From Rhodoferax sp. (GTDB lineage: Bacteria > Pseudomonadota > Gammaproteobacteria > Burkholderiales > Burkholderiaceae_C): 64,000 nucleotides of DNA. This document shows positions 16,436 through 24,963 of this stretch, one piece after another. A program made the position numbers and the translations under genes. The notes beneath the pieces are model-generated. The model was not told where the DNA came from. It searched no databases and saw only the letters and a list, made by a program, of their open reading frames with translations. The DNA is taken from assembly GCA_024235935.1 (NCBI GenBank), contig JACKLL010000004.1:124001-188000 (forward strand). Reading direction: 5' to 3'. The stretch's first letter is position 1; every line of letters begins with the position of its first letter.

Positions 16436-17278
16436 ATGATGAAGTCCCTGTACGACGTGCCGGCACCGGCCAAGCTCAACCTGTTTCTGCACATCACCGG
16501 CCGTAGGCCGGACGGATACCACCTGCTCGAATCCGCCATGGTGCTGATCGACTGGTGCGACACCTTGCATTTCGAGCACCGTGCCGACGGCAGCATCAGC
16601 CGTGAAGACCTCGGCACACCGCTGCCGGCAGACGACCTGATCGTGCGGGCAGCGCGGGCCTTGCAGCGCGCCACCGGCACCACGCAAGGCGCGCACATCC
16701 TGGTCGACAAACGCATCCCGTCGCAGGCCGGCATGGGCGGCGGGTCGTCCGACGCCGCCAGTACGCTGCTGGCCTTGCACCGGCTCTGGAAGCTGGATCT
16801 GCCCTTGGCTGCATTGGCGGCGATCGGCCTGCAGCTGGGGGCCGACGTGCCGTTTTTTTTATCGGGAGGCAATGCCTGGGTCGCAGGAATTGGTGAGAAA
16901 ATGTCGCCGCTGGAAGTCGAGACAGGTCTGTTTGTTGTTGTAAAACCGCCAGATGGCCTCGACACCCGGTTGATTTTTTCGGATCCGTCTTTAAAAAGAG
17001 ACTCTGATACGGCTATACTTGCAGGCTTTGCTGCAAACCCCCAGGGTTTTGGGAACAACGACATGCAGGTCGTGGCCCAGAAACATTGCCCGGGAGTTTC
17101 GCAAGCCCTGGAGTGGCTGGCAGCGCAGGGTCTGAATGGCAGAATGACGGGTTCAGGCAGTGCGGTTTTTGCCTGGGCTCCGGCAGAAGTGGCATTGAAT
17201 GCAGCCCCGGCTGGATTTGAGGTCCGTCGGTGCAGGGGTTTGCAGGCGCATCCTTTGAGAGGTTGGGCCAGAGTTTGA
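16436..17278 (+). CDS. ispE: 4-diphosphocytidyl-2-C-methyl-D-erythritol kinase IspE
   Basis: The GHMP kinase of the methylerythritol-phosphate route to isoprenoids. The 280-aa product has PAPAKLNLFLHITGRRPDGYH, the ATP-binding glycine loop PSQAGMGGGSSDAAST and the C-terminal MTGSGSAVFAW. Two ATGs are adjacent at the start (16436 and 16439). An unusual A/T-rich stretch around 16853-17020, including a run of eight T and TATACT, departs from the codon use of the rest of the gene and may hide the promoter for the tRNA-Gln/prs unit. Confidence 0.95.
   Translation: MMKSLYDVPAPAKLNLFLHITGRRPDGYHLLESAMVLIDWCDTLHFEHRADGSISREDLGTPLPADDLIVRAARALQRATGTTQGAHILVDKRIPSQAGMGGGSSDAASTLLALHRLWKLDLPLAALAAIGLQLGADVPFFLSGGNAWVAGIGEKMSPLEVETGLFVVVKPPDGLDTRLIFSDPSLKRDSDTAILAGFAANPQGFGNNDMQVVAQKHCPGVSQALEWLAAQGLNGRMTGSGSAVFAWAPAEVALNAAPAGFEVRRCRGLQAHPLRGWARV
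16991..17019 (+). promoter_or_regulatory. Possible promoter inside ispE for tRNA-Gln and prs
   Basis: TTAAAA and TATACT are separated by 17 bp inside a locally A/T-rich patch of the otherwise GC-rich ispE gene. The tRNA begins about 290 bp downstream. The -10 is good, the -35 only fair (4 of 6). Confidence 0.4.
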
Positions 17279-17309
17279 CGGTGGATGGCATAGCGCCATC
17301 AACCTGTGT

Positions 17310-17386
17310 AGGGGAGTCGCCAAGTTGGTTAAGGCACTGGATTTTGATTCCAGCATGCGAAGGTTCGAATCCTTCCTCCCCTGCCA
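17310..17386 (+). tRNA. tRNA-Gln (anticodon TTG)
   Basis: A 77-nt cloverleaf: acceptor AGGGGAG/CTCCCCT, discriminator G, encoded CCA. The anticodon stem CTGGA/TCCAG encloses TTTTGAT, giving TTG. T-arm GGTTCGAATCC is canonical. It sits between ispE and prs, the usual place in Burkholderiales. A small inverted repeat (GATGGC/GCCATC) precedes it at 17284-17300. Confidence 0.97.
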
Positions 17387-17451
17387 AATTTGATGTTCGT
17401 GCCGGAGGCTTCGTCGCCGGCAAAAATCCTAACCCGACCGCCGAGAATCCC

Positions 17452-18429
17452 ATGCAGGCCGCGCAACCCCCAGATTTCATGGTTTTTACCGGCAATGCGA
17501 ATCCGCTCATGGCGGCCGACATTGCAAGCCATCTTGGAATTGCGCTCGGCGCCGCCAAGGTCGGTCGATTCTCCGACGGTGAAGTCACCGTCGAGATCAA
17601 TCAGAACGTCCGAGCCCGCGACGTTTTCGTGGTGCAGAGCACGTGTGCACCGACCAACGAAAACCTGATGGAACTGCTGATCATGGTCGATGCGCTCAAG
17701 CGCGCGTCCGCCGAACGCATCAGTGCCGTCATTCCCTACTTCGGCTACGCACGCCAGGACCGTCGCCCCCGCTCCACGCGCGTGCCAATCACGGCCAAGG
17801 TCGTGGCCAACATGCTGCAGACCGTCGGCGTGCAACGGGTTCTGACCATGGACCTGCATGCCGACCAGATCCAGGGCTTCTTCGACATTCCGGTCGACAA
17901 CATCTACGCCTCGCCGGTCCTGCTCGGCGACCTGCGCCAGCGCGACTACCACGATCTCATCGTGGTCTCGCCTGACGTCGGCGGCGTTGTGCGTGCCCGT
18001 GCGCTGGCCAAGCAGCTCGGCTGCGACCTGGCCATCATCGACAAGCGCCGGCCCAAGGCCAACGTCAGCGAAGTGATGCATGTGATCGGCGAAATCGAAG
18101 GCCGCAACTGCGTCATCATGGACGACATGATCGACACTGCCGGCACGCTGGTGAAGGCGGCCGAGGTGCTCAAGGAACGCGGCGCCAAGAAGGTCTACGC
18201 CTATTGCACGCACCCTATTTTTTCCGGCCCTGCCATCGAGCGCATCTCGCAGGGAACCGCCCTGGACGAAGTGGTCGTCACCGACACCATTCCGCTCAAC
18301 AACGCGGCCCAGGCCTGCCGGAAGATCCGCCAGTTGACCGTGGCTCCGCTGATCGCCGAGACGATCCAGCGTATTGCCAAGGGCGACTCGGTGATGAGTT
18401 TGTTCTCGGACCAGGACAACCTCTTCTAG
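17452..18429 (+). CDS. prs: Ribose-phosphate pyrophosphokinase (PRPP synthetase)
   Basis: Makes PRPP from ribose 5-phosphate and ATP for nucleotide, His and Trp synthesis. The 325-aa product has MVFTGNANPLMAADIASHLG, GRFSDGEVTVEINQNVRG-like opening, the ATP loop YFGYARQDRR, the metal-binding MDLHADQIQGFFDIPVDN, the flexible-loop IDKRRPK, and the PRPP-binding MDDMIDTAGTL. The start follows the tRNA by 65 bp; longer in-frame starts would run through the tRNA and are rejected. Confidence 0.96.
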   Translation: MQAAQPPDFMVFTGNANPLMAADIASHLGIALGAAKVGRFSDGEVTVEINQNVRARDVFVVQSTCAPTNENLMELLIMVDALKRASAERISAVIPYFGYARQDRRPRSTRVPITAKVVANMLQTVGVQRVLTMDLHADQIQGFFDIPVDNIYASPVLLGDLRQRDYHDLIVVSPDVGGVVRARALAKQLGCDLAIIDKRRPKANVSEVMHVIGEIEGRNCVIMDDMIDTAGTLVKAAEVLKERGAKKVYAYCTHPIFSGPAIERISQGTALDEVVVTDTIPLNNAAQACRKIRQLTVAPLIAETIQRIAKGDSVMSLFSDQDNLF

Positions 18430-18455
18430 AGGTAGTCCTGGCCGGGGCATTGGTG

Positions 18456-18490
18456 GCCGACCTGCCGATATGCGGCGGGCCGGCTTTTTT
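18456..18490 (+). terminator. Rho-independent terminator between prs and rplY
   Basis: A 12-bp stem (GCCGACCTGCCG with CGGCGGGCCGGC, one mismatch and one G-T pair) with loop ATATG is followed by six T. It lies 26 bp after the prs stop and 45 bp before rplY, so it could end prs transcripts or act as an attenuator for rplY. Confidence 0.8.
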
Positions 18491-18535
18491 AACAGGAGTC
18501 ACACTGGTCGCGGTGGACTCCAGATGGAGTGAATC

Positions 18536-19225
18536 ATGAAATTTGTCGCTTTTGAGCGCGCCAAGCAGGGCACGGGTGCGAGCCGCCGTCTCCGCATCAC
18601 CGGTCGTACACCGGGCATCGTCTACGGTGGCGAAAACGGCCAACCCCAACTGATCGAACTGGACCACAACGCGTTGTTCCATGCCATCAAGAAGGAAGCT
18701 TTCCACTCGTCGATTCTCGACATGGAAGTGGATGGCAAGACGCACAAGGTCCTGTTGCGTGACCTGCAGATGCACCCGTTCAAGCCGCTGGTGCTGCACG
18801 TCGATTTCCAGCGTGTCGATGCCAAGACCCGCATGCACATGAAGGTGCCATTGCACTATGTGGGCCAGGAAGAATCGGACGCCGTCAAGGTCGACCACTG
18901 CCTGGTCAACCACGTCATGACCGAGCTGGACGTTTCCTGCCTGCCGGCCAATCTGCCCGAGTTCATCGAGGTCAATCTGTCCGGCCTGGTCAAGGGCAAG
19001 TCCCTGCACCTGAAAGACATCACGCTGCCGCGCGGTGTTGCCTCCGCCAAGGGTGGCAAGGACAATCCGGTTCTGGTGTCGGTCGTGATGCCGGCAGCTG
19101 AAGCTTCCGAAGCCAACGCAGAGGCCGCTGCCGCTGCCGCGCCCGCGGACGCCAAGGCTGGCAAGGCCGCTCCCGCTGCCAAGGCTGCACCGGCTGCCAA
19201 GGCTGCACCGGCTGCCAAGAAGTAA
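18536..19225 (+). CDS. rplY: 50S ribosomal protein L25 / general stress protein Ctc
   Basis: Binds 5S rRNA in the large subunit. This 229-aa protein is the long, two-domain (TL5/Ctc) form. The N-terminal L25 domain runs from KFVAFERAKQGTGASRRLR to the HVDFQRV region, and the C-terminal domain continues to LVSVVMPA. The tail is a low-complexity Ala/Lys/Pro extension with repeated PAAKAA units encoded by near-identical DNA copies (about 19165-19222). prs-rplY-pth is a conserved order. Confidence 0.95.
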   Translation: MKFVAFERAKQGTGASRRLRITGRTPGIVYGGENGQPQLIELDHNALFHAIKKEAFHSSILDMEVDGKTHKVLLRDLQMHPFKPLVLHVDFQRVDAKTRMHMKVPLHYVGQEESDAVKVDHCLVNHVMTELDVSCLPANLPEFIEVNLSGLVKGKSLHLKDITLPRGVASAKGGKDNPVLVSVVMPAAEASEANAEAAAAAAPADAKAGKAAPAAKAAPAAKAAPAAKK

Positions 19226-19248
19226 AGCGCACCTGCTGCTTTGCAACA

Positions 19249-19277
19249 ACGGCCCACCTCGGTGGGCCGTTTGTTTT
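19249..19277 (+). terminator. Rho-independent terminator after rplY
   Basis: A perfect 10-bp stem (ACGGCCCACC/GGTGGGCCGT) with a TC loop, followed by TTGTTTT. It lies 23 bp after the rplY stop and before pth. Confidence 0.9.
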
Positions 19278-19311
19278 GGCGCCGCAAATTCAGCATCGAT
19301 AATTTGACCCC

Positions 19312-19914
19312 ATGATCAAGCTGTTTGTTGGCCTGGGCAATCCCGGGCCCGAATACGAAGACACCCGCCACAACGCCGGCTTCTGGTGGATCGACGCACT
19401 TGCCGACACGCTGGGCGTGCGCCTCGCATACGACAAGGCCTGGCAAGGCCAGTGTGTGCGTACCACGCTGCAGGGACAGGTCGTCTGGCTGCTCAAGCCA
19501 CAGACCTTCATGAACCTGTCCGGCCGCTCGGTGGCACCCCTGGCACGCTTCTTCAAGATCACGCCGCAGGAAATCCTGGTGGCGCACGACGAACTGGACA
19601 TCGTTCCCGGCCAGGTCAAGCTCAAGCGCGGCGGCAGTCACGCCGGACACAACGGCCTGCGCGACATCCATGACCAGCTCGGCACCGACGACTACTGGCG
19701 ACTGCGCCTGGGCATCGGCCATCCCGGCGTCAAATCGGAGGTTGTCAACTGGGTGCTGAAAAAGCCCCGCCTCGAGGACCGACAAGCCATCGACATGTGC
19801 ATCGAGCGCTCCCTCAAGGCCGTGCCCCTCCTGCAAAGTGGGGAGGTTGCCAAGGCCACGATGTTGCTGCACACCCGCAGTGCACCGGAGAATCCACCGG
19901 GCAAACCGACGTAA
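19312..19914 (+). CDS. pth: Peptidyl-tRNA hydrolase
   Basis: Frees tRNA from peptidyl-tRNA that drops off the ribosome. The 200-aa product has FVGLGNPGPEYEDTRHNAGF with the catalytic His20, KPQTFMNLSG, the catalytic-Asp segment AHDELDIVPGQVKLKRGGS, and GHNGLRDI. Complete length. It has its own start after the rplY terminator, so it likely has its own promoter. Confidence 0.96.
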   Translation: MIKLFVGLGNPGPEYEDTRHNAGFWWIDALADTLGVRLAYDKAWQGQCVRTTLQGQVVWLLKPQTFMNLSGRSVAPLARFFKITPQEILVAHDELDIVPGQVKLKRGGSHAGHNGLRDIHDQLGTDDYWRLRLGIGHPGVKSEVVNWVLKKPRLEDRQAIDMCIERSLKAVPLLQSGEVAKATMLLHTRSAPENPPGKPT

Positions 19915-19980
19915 GGCGTTTGCGCCGGGCAGGCGCAACCCTGGTGTCGGGATCTGAACCGCCATCGGAGCCCCTGCACC

Positions 19981-20448
19981 ATGCCTCGCCTGCATCTGCT
20001 GTCCCGTGCCCTCGCCCCCTTGCTGTGCTGTCTGTGGACAGCGGCCGCAAGCGCACAACAGACCATCTACCGGTGCGGCAATACCTATAGCCAGACGCCG
20101 TGCGGCGGCGGGCACACCCTCACGATCGACGACAGCCGCACCGCGCAGCAGAAGTCCCAGACCGATGCGGCGACGGTACAGACCCGCCAACTGGCATTTC
20201 AGCTGGAGCGCGAACGTGTGGCCCAGGAAAAAGCCGCCATGGTCACCGGACCACAGCACAGCGCTGGCCACGGTAAAGACAAGGCCAGGCCAGCCGAGCG
20301 GCTGGCAGCGCCATCAGGTCCCGCCGGCGCGAAAAGCAGGACACGCACCCGTCCCAAGAAGAGCGGCACGGAACTCGAAGTGTTTGCCGCACCGGTCACA
20401 GTCGACAAAAAAAGCCTGACAGGCACGGGCACCGCCAAGGGCCGATGA
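19981..20448 (+). CDS. Exported DUF4124-like protein
   Basis: A 155-aa protein with a cleavable signal (MPRLHLLSRALAPLLCCLW, ending AASAQQ) followed by the short DUF4124-like motif IYRCGNTYSQTPCGGG, with two Cys that may pair. The rest is polar, charged and probably disordered, with a Gln/Arg/Glu-rich helix (QTRQLAFQLERERVAQEK) and a basic tail. Proteins of this kind are common in betaproteobacteria and lack a known function. Confidence 0.7.
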   Translation: MPRLHLLSRALAPLLCCLWTAAASAQQTIYRCGNTYSQTPCGGGHTLTIDDSRTAQQKSQTDAATVQTRQLAFQLERERVAQEKAAMVTGPQHSAGHGKDKARPAERLAAPSGPAGAKSRTRTRPKKSGTELEVFAAPVTVDKKSLTGTGTAKGR

Positions 20449-20532
20449 CAGCACCAGGCCCCGCGCTTACCCTGCGGGTCGGATTGCGGCAAGCAATGCC
20501 GCCGTCACATCAAGATCGACGAAGCCACGCGT

Positions 20533-20802
20533 TCAATCACCGACAACGGAGCCGCCGGCTGCCTGCAGACGCCTGAATTTGGCCCACAGGGTTTCCTTGT
20601 CTTCGACGAAATCCGGATGCACGGGAATACATGCGACGGGGCACACCTGAACGCATTGCGGCTCGTCGAAATGGCCCACACATTCTGTACACTTGTGCGG
20701 GTCGATTTCATAAATCTCCAGCCCGAGAAAGATCGCCTCATTCGGGCACTCGGGCTCACACACATCACAGTTGATGCATTCGTCGGTAATGATCAGAGAC
20801 AT
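20533..20802 (-). CDS. YfhL-type 2[4Fe-4S] ferredoxin
   Basis: An 89-aa electron carrier. The first cluster motif is CINCDVCEPECP (C-x2-C-x2-C-x3-CP). The second has C-x2-C-x8-C-x3-C (CTEC, then CVQVC), with an extra Cys in VACIP, as in the YfhL/Allochromatium-type ferredoxins. The start MSLIITDECIN matches the family; an upstream ATG adds eight residues and is less likely. In many Burkholderiales this gene directly follows coaD; here coaD is 10 kb away on the same strand. Confidence 0.92.
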   Translation of the reverse strand: MSLIITDECINCDVCEPECPNEAIFLGLEIYEIDPHKCTECVGHFDEPQCVQVCPVACIPVHPDFVEDKETLWAKFRRLQAAGGSVVGD

Positions 20803-20955
20803 TGAGAACCAGGCCGTTGATTGCATGCAGGCGCCCCGGGCGGGCTCCTTCCCGTTGATTATCCGCTCGCGCGAATGCCCCCGCGCCTAGCCCTCATTGG
20901 CCGGAGGGACAAGCGGTCCCGGGCCGGCCGCCCCCTCTGCGCCTGATCGAGCACC

Positions 20956-21906
20956 ATGGGACCGTTTCTCTTCAAGCGCATCCTGACGCTGATCGCCACA
21001 CTCATCGGCGCGTCCATCGTGGTCTTCCTGGTGCTCGAGATCCTGCCAGGCAATGCCGCGGAAATCATGATGGGGCCCGATGCCTCTCCCGATGCCGTAC
21101 AGGCACTGGCCATCCAGCTGGGCCTGGATCAACCGGCATGGGAGCGTTACTGGCACTGGGTCGCAGGCATGCTCACCGGCAATCTGGGCAACAGCTATGC
21201 CTACAGCTCCCCGGTTTCCGAGTTGCTGCTGGAGCGGCTCTCGCTGACCATCCCACTGGCCATCATGGCCATGTGCCTGACCACGGTGCTGGCCCTGGTC
21301 GTCGGCATCTACGCCGCGGCCAACCACAACCGCATCGGCGACGTCGGCCTCATGGGCATGACGCAGGTCGGCATCGCGATCCCGAATTTCTGGTTCGCGA
21401 TCCTGCTGATCCTGTTCTTCTCGGTCAAGCTGCAATGGTTCTCGGCCGGCGGCTTTCCGGGCTGGGAAGAAGGCGTGTGGCCCGGCCTGCAGTCGCTGCT
21501 GCTTCCGGCACTTTCGCTGGCCGTCGTGCAATCGGCGATCCTGGCCCGCATCACCCGATCGGCCGTGCTGGAAGTGATGCGCGAAGACTATGTGCGAACG
21601 GCACGGGCCAAAGGCCTGTCGCAACGTGCCACGTTGTGGGGCCATGTGCTGCGCAACGCGATGATCCCGGTCATCACGGTCATGGGCCTGCAGGCCGCCG
21701 AACTGCTGGCGGGAACCATCGTCGTGGAAAACGTGTTCTACCTGCCCGGTCTGGGGCGGCTGATTTTCCAGTCGATCTCCAACCGCGACCTGATCGTGGT
21801 GCGCAACTGCGTGATGTTCCTGGCTGCCATGGTGGTCGTGGTCAACTTCGTCGTCGACATCCTGTACGCCGTGATCGATCCCCGTGTGAAGGCGAGCGAC
21901 ATATGA
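20956..21906 (+). CDS. Peptide-type ABC transporter permease (DppB-like)
   Basis: A 316-aa inner-membrane permease with about six membrane segments, starting FKRILTLIATLIGASIVVF as in DppB/OppB. It has the N-terminal TPD region (ILPGNAAEIMMGPDASPDAV) and the ATPase-contact EAA loop (EVMREDYVRTARAKGLSQRA), then VVENVFYLPGLGRLI. First gene of a five-gene operon with a second permease, two ATPases and a binding protein. The substrate is a peptide or similar molecule; specificity cannot be read off. Confidence 0.9.
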   Translation: MGPFLFKRILTLIATLIGASIVVFLVLEILPGNAAEIMMGPDASPDAVQALAIQLGLDQPAWERYWHWVAGMLTGNLGNSYAYSSPVSELLLERLSLTIPLAIMAMCLTTVLALVVGIYAAANHNRIGDVGLMGMTQVGIAIPNFWFAILLILFFSVKLQWFSAGGFPGWEEGVWPGLQSLLLPALSLAVVQSAILARITRSAVLEVMREDYVRTARAKGLSQRATLWGHVLRNAMIPVITVMGLQAAELLAGTIVVENVFYLPGLGRLIFQSISNRDLIVVRNCVMFLAAMVVVVNFVVDILYAVIDPRVKASDI

Positions 21907-21943
21907 TCCGTCCGCTCGCAATCCGCGCCATGGAGGCCCGCCT

Positions 21944-22816
21944 GTGAGCGCCGTCCCGGCAATCCCGCAGGCCGCCGTCGGCCTGCCATTGTGGCGCCGT
22001 GCGCTGCAGCACCGCAGCTTTGTCTTCGGTGGTGTGCTCAGCGTGCTGCTGGTGTTCGCAGCGCTGCTGTCGATGTTCTGGACGCCCTGGTCACCGTACG
22101 AGATGAACCTGCCCGACAAGTTGCAGGCCCCCACCGCACAACACTGGCTGGGCACCGATGCTTTCGGCCGCGACGTGGCCTCGCTGCTGCTGGTGGGCGC
22201 GCGCAACTCGATCCTGGTGGGCGTGATCGCCGTCGGCATCGGGCTGCTGCTGGGTACGGCCCTGGGCCTGATCGCGGCTGCCAGGCGTGGCTGGGTGGAA
22301 GAGCTGATCATGCGGCTGTCGGATTTCACATTCGCGTTTCCAGCCATCCTGTCGGCCATCATGATGACGGCGGTCTTTGGCGCCGGCATCGTGAACTCCA
22401 TCATCGCGATCGGCATCTTCAACATTCCCACGTTCGCGCGCATCACGCGCGCGTCTGCCAATGCGATCTGGTCGCGCGAGTTCGTGCTCGCCGCCCGGGC
22501 CTGCGGCAAGGGACCGTGGCGCATCACCTTCGACCATGTGCTGCCCAACATCCTGTCGGTGTTGACGGTGCAGGTCACGATCCGCTTTGCCATCGCCATC
22601 CTGGCCGAAGCTGCGCTGTCCTACCTCGGCCTGGGTACACAACCCCCGCAGCCCTCATGGGGCCGCATGCTGGCCGAGGCACAGACCCTGCTGTTCCAGG
22701 CGCCGCTGCTGGCGGTATTCCCCGGCGTGACGATTGCGCTGGCGGTGCTCGGTCTGAACCTGCTGGGCGACGGCCTGCGCGACCTGATGGACCCCCGACT
22801 TGCGCGCAAGCGATAG
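21944..22816 (+). CDS. Peptide-type ABC transporter permease (DppC-like)
   Basis: A 290-aa inner-membrane permease. The N-terminal OppC_N segment (hydrophobic helix, WTPWSPYEMNLPDKL) is followed by HWLGTDAFGRDVASLLLVGARNS, a hallmark of DppC/OppC, several membrane helices, the EAA loop (REFVLAARACGKGP), and LSYLGLGTQPPQPSWGRML. GTG start, 37 bp after the first permease gene. It pairs with that permease to form the channel. Confidence 0.9.
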   Translation: MSAVPAIPQAAVGLPLWRRALQHRSFVFGGVLSVLLVFAALLSMFWTPWSPYEMNLPDKLQAPTAQHWLGTDAFGRDVASLLLVGARNSILVGVIAVGIGLLLGTALGLIAAARRGWVEELIMRLSDFTFAFPAILSAIMMTAVFGAGIVNSIIAIGIFNIPTFARITRASANAIWSREFVLAARACGKGPWRITFDHVLPNILSVLTVQVTIRFAIAILAEAALSYLGLGTQPPQPSWGRMLAEAQTLLFQAPLLAVFPGVTIALAVLGLNLLGDGLRDLMDPRLARKR

Positions 22817-22819
22817 ACG

Positions 22820-23797
22820 ATGCTGGAAATCAAGCACCTCAGCGTACAACTGCAAACCCAGCGCGGTCCGGCCTTTGCCATCCGCGACGTCGGATTCACC
22901 CTGCAACGCGGCGACACCGTCGGCCTTGTCGGCGAGTCCGGCTGCGGCAAGTCCATCACCGCCATGGCCCTGATGGGTCTGCTGCCCGAGAGCGCCAAGG
23001 TCACCGGCAGTATTCGCCTGGACGGCCAGGAACTGGTGGGCCAGAGTGACGCCGTGCTGCGCCGCTTGCGCGGCAACCGCATCGGCATGATCTTCCAGGA
23101 ACCGATGACGGCGCTCAACCCGGTGCACACCATTGGTCACCAGGTGGCCGAACCGATGCGCCTGCACCGGGGCCTGGGCCGCGAACAGGCCCGGTCGCAG
23201 ACCATCACGCTGCTGGAGCGGGTCGGCATCCCCAGTGCCGCCGCGCGCGTAGACGCCTACCCGCACCAGTTCTCGGGCGGTCAGCGCCAGCGCATCACGA
23301 TCGCGATGGCCCTGGCCTGTGAGCCCGACATCCTGATCGCCGACGAGCCCACGACAGCACTCGATGTGACCATACAGGGTCAAATTCTGGACCTGATCCA
23401 CGACCTCGTGCAGGAGCGTTCGATGGCCCTGCTGCTGATCTCGCACGATCTGGGCGTGATTGCGCAGAACGTCGATCGCATGATGGTCATGTACGGTGGC
23501 AGCGTCATCGAAAGTGGGTCTACCTCCCGTGTATTCGGCCACATGGCCCATCCCTACACCCGCGGTCTTTTCGGTGCCCGCCCACGGCTGGGTGCACCTT
23601 CCGGCACCCGGCTGACCACCATCGACGGCTCGGTGCCCGAGCTGGTCGACCTGCCCGCCGGCTGTGCGTTCTCCGATCGCTGCGCGTGGGCCCAGGCCGC
23701 ATGTGTCACCACACGACCGGCACCGGTCGCGCTCGAACCCGGCCATGATGCCAGCTGCCTGCGGCTGGACGCCGTGCTCGCGGGAGACCCGTCATGA
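22820..23797 (+). CDS. Peptide-type ABC transporter ATP-binding protein (DppD-like)
   Basis: A 325-aa ATPase: Walker A GESGCGKSIT, Q-loop FQEPMTALNP, signature FSGGQRQRITIAMAL, Walker B ILIADEPTTALDV, switch His in ISHDLG. The C-terminal oligopeptide-transporter extension has CAFSDRCAWAQAAC, which probably binds an iron-sulfur cluster as in DppD. It begins 3 bp after the permease gene and overlaps the next ATPase gene by 4 bp. Confidence 0.92.
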   Translation: MLEIKHLSVQLQTQRGPAFAIRDVGFTLQRGDTVGLVGESGCGKSITAMALMGLLPESAKVTGSIRLDGQELVGQSDAVLRRLRGNRIGMIFQEPMTALNPVHTIGHQVAEPMRLHRGLGREQARSQTITLLERVGIPSAAARVDAYPHQFSGGQRQRITIAMALACEPDILIADEPTTALDVTIQGQILDLIHDLVQERSMALLLISHDLGVIAQNVDRMMVMYGGSVIESGSTSRVFGHMAHPYTRGLFGARPRLGAPSGTRLTTIDGSVPELVDLPAGCAFSDRCAWAQAACVTTRPAPVALEPGHDASCLRLDAVLAGDPS

Positions 23798-24864
23798 CAC
23801 CCGCAAGCAGCCCCGCAGCCCACAACCCCGCGGCGCAGGCAGCCGATGCCCCGCTGCTGGTCGTCGACCAGGTCACGCGTACCTACCAGCTGCCACGCGA
23901 GAAGCTTTGGAGCCAGCCACCCCAGGTACATGCCTTGCAGGGTGTCAGCTTCCAGATGCAGGCCGGGCGCAGCATGGGCATCGTCGGCGAATCCGGCTCC
24001 GGCAAGTCCACGCTGGCGCGCCTGGTGATGGCCCTGGAGGCACCGACCAGCGGAAGTGTGTCCATCCTCGGCCGGGACATGGCCACGCTCGACGCACTGG
24101 CGCTGCGCCACGCGCGCCGCGACTTCCAGATGGTGTTCCAGGACCCGTACGGCTCGCTCGATCCGCGCCAGACCGTGCACCGCATCGTCACCGAACCGCT
24201 GCAGGCGCAGGGCGACGTCCCGGCCGCACAGCAGACACAGCAGGCGCGGGAAGTGTTGCTGTCGGTCGGCCTGCGCGCGACGGACCTCGAAAAATACCCG
24301 CATGAGTTCTCCGGTGGCCAGCGCCAGCGCATCGCCATTGCCCGCGCCCTGATCACTCGCCCGCGCCTGATCGTGGCGGACGAACCCGTCAGTGCACTCG
24401 ACGTGTCGGTGCAGGCCCAGGTGCTCAACCTGATGCAGGACCTGCAGGCGCAGTTCGATGTCACCTATCTGCTGATCAGCCATGACCTGGCCGTCGTCGA
24501 CCATCTGTGTGCCGATGTGGCCGTGATCTTCCAGGGGCGCATCGTCGAACAGGGGGCTCCGCAGACGCTGTTTCGCCAGGCCGCGCATCCGTACACCCAG
24601 GCCCTGCTGGACGCAGTGCCCCGCATGGAGCCGCGCCGCAGTGGCGACCCGCGCCGACGCACACAGCAGGTCGAACCACGGGTGCAGTTGCCCGCAGCAT
24701 GCCCCTATGCGCATCGCTGCCCCCGCGCACAGGCAATCTGCGACAGCCAGCGGCCGGAACTGACGCCATTGGCCGATACCGGACATCGGGTGGCCTGCCA
24801 TTTCCCGCAAACCCAAGCAGCGACCGAAACCGTGCCCGACTCAGGTGCAGGCGCCAAAGCCTGA
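23794..24864 (+). CDS. Peptide-type ABC transporter ATP-binding protein (DppF-like)
   Basis: A 356-aa ATPase and partner of the preceding one: Walker A GESGSGKSTLARL, FQDPYGSLDPRQTV, signature FSGGQRQRIAIARAL, Walker B LIVADEPVSALDV, ISHDLAVV, and a C-terminal Cys-rich extension (CPYAHRCPRAQAIC). Residues 1-25 form an Ala/Pro-rich lead before the ABC domain. ATGA overlap with the upstream gene shows coupling. Confidence 0.92.
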   Translation: MTPASSPAAHNPAAQAADAPLLVVDQVTRTYQLPREKLWSQPPQVHALQGVSFQMQAGRSMGIVGESGSGKSTLARLVMALEAPTSGSVSILGRDMATLDALALRHARRDFQMVFQDPYGSLDPRQTVHRIVTEPLQAQGDVPAAQQTQQAREVLLSVGLRATDLEKYPHEFSGGQRQRIAIARALITRPRLIVADEPVSALDVSVQAQVLNLMQDLQAQFDVTYLLISHDLAVVDHLCADVAVIFQGRIVEQGAPQTLFRQAAHPYTQALLDAVPRMEPRRSGDPRRRTQQVEPRVQLPAACPYAHRCPRAQAICDSQRPELTPLADTGHRVACHFPQTQAATETVPDSGAGAKA

Positions 24865-24963
24865 TACCGCGCATGAAATCAGCCCGCTGAAAATGCTATC
24901 GTGCGCTTCTGTCGAGCTGATAAATTCCCGAATCGAAGAATGTCATTGAAAGGAAATCTGATC

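Noticed and set aside
17284..17300. Inverted repeat GATGGC/GCCATC just before tRNA-Gln as a terminator of ispE
   Set aside because: The stem is only 6 bp and no T run follows; it may just be chance.
20887..22599. 570-codon minus-strand frame opposite the two permease genes
   Set aside because: The plus-strand permeases have clear family motifs; the antisense frame has none.
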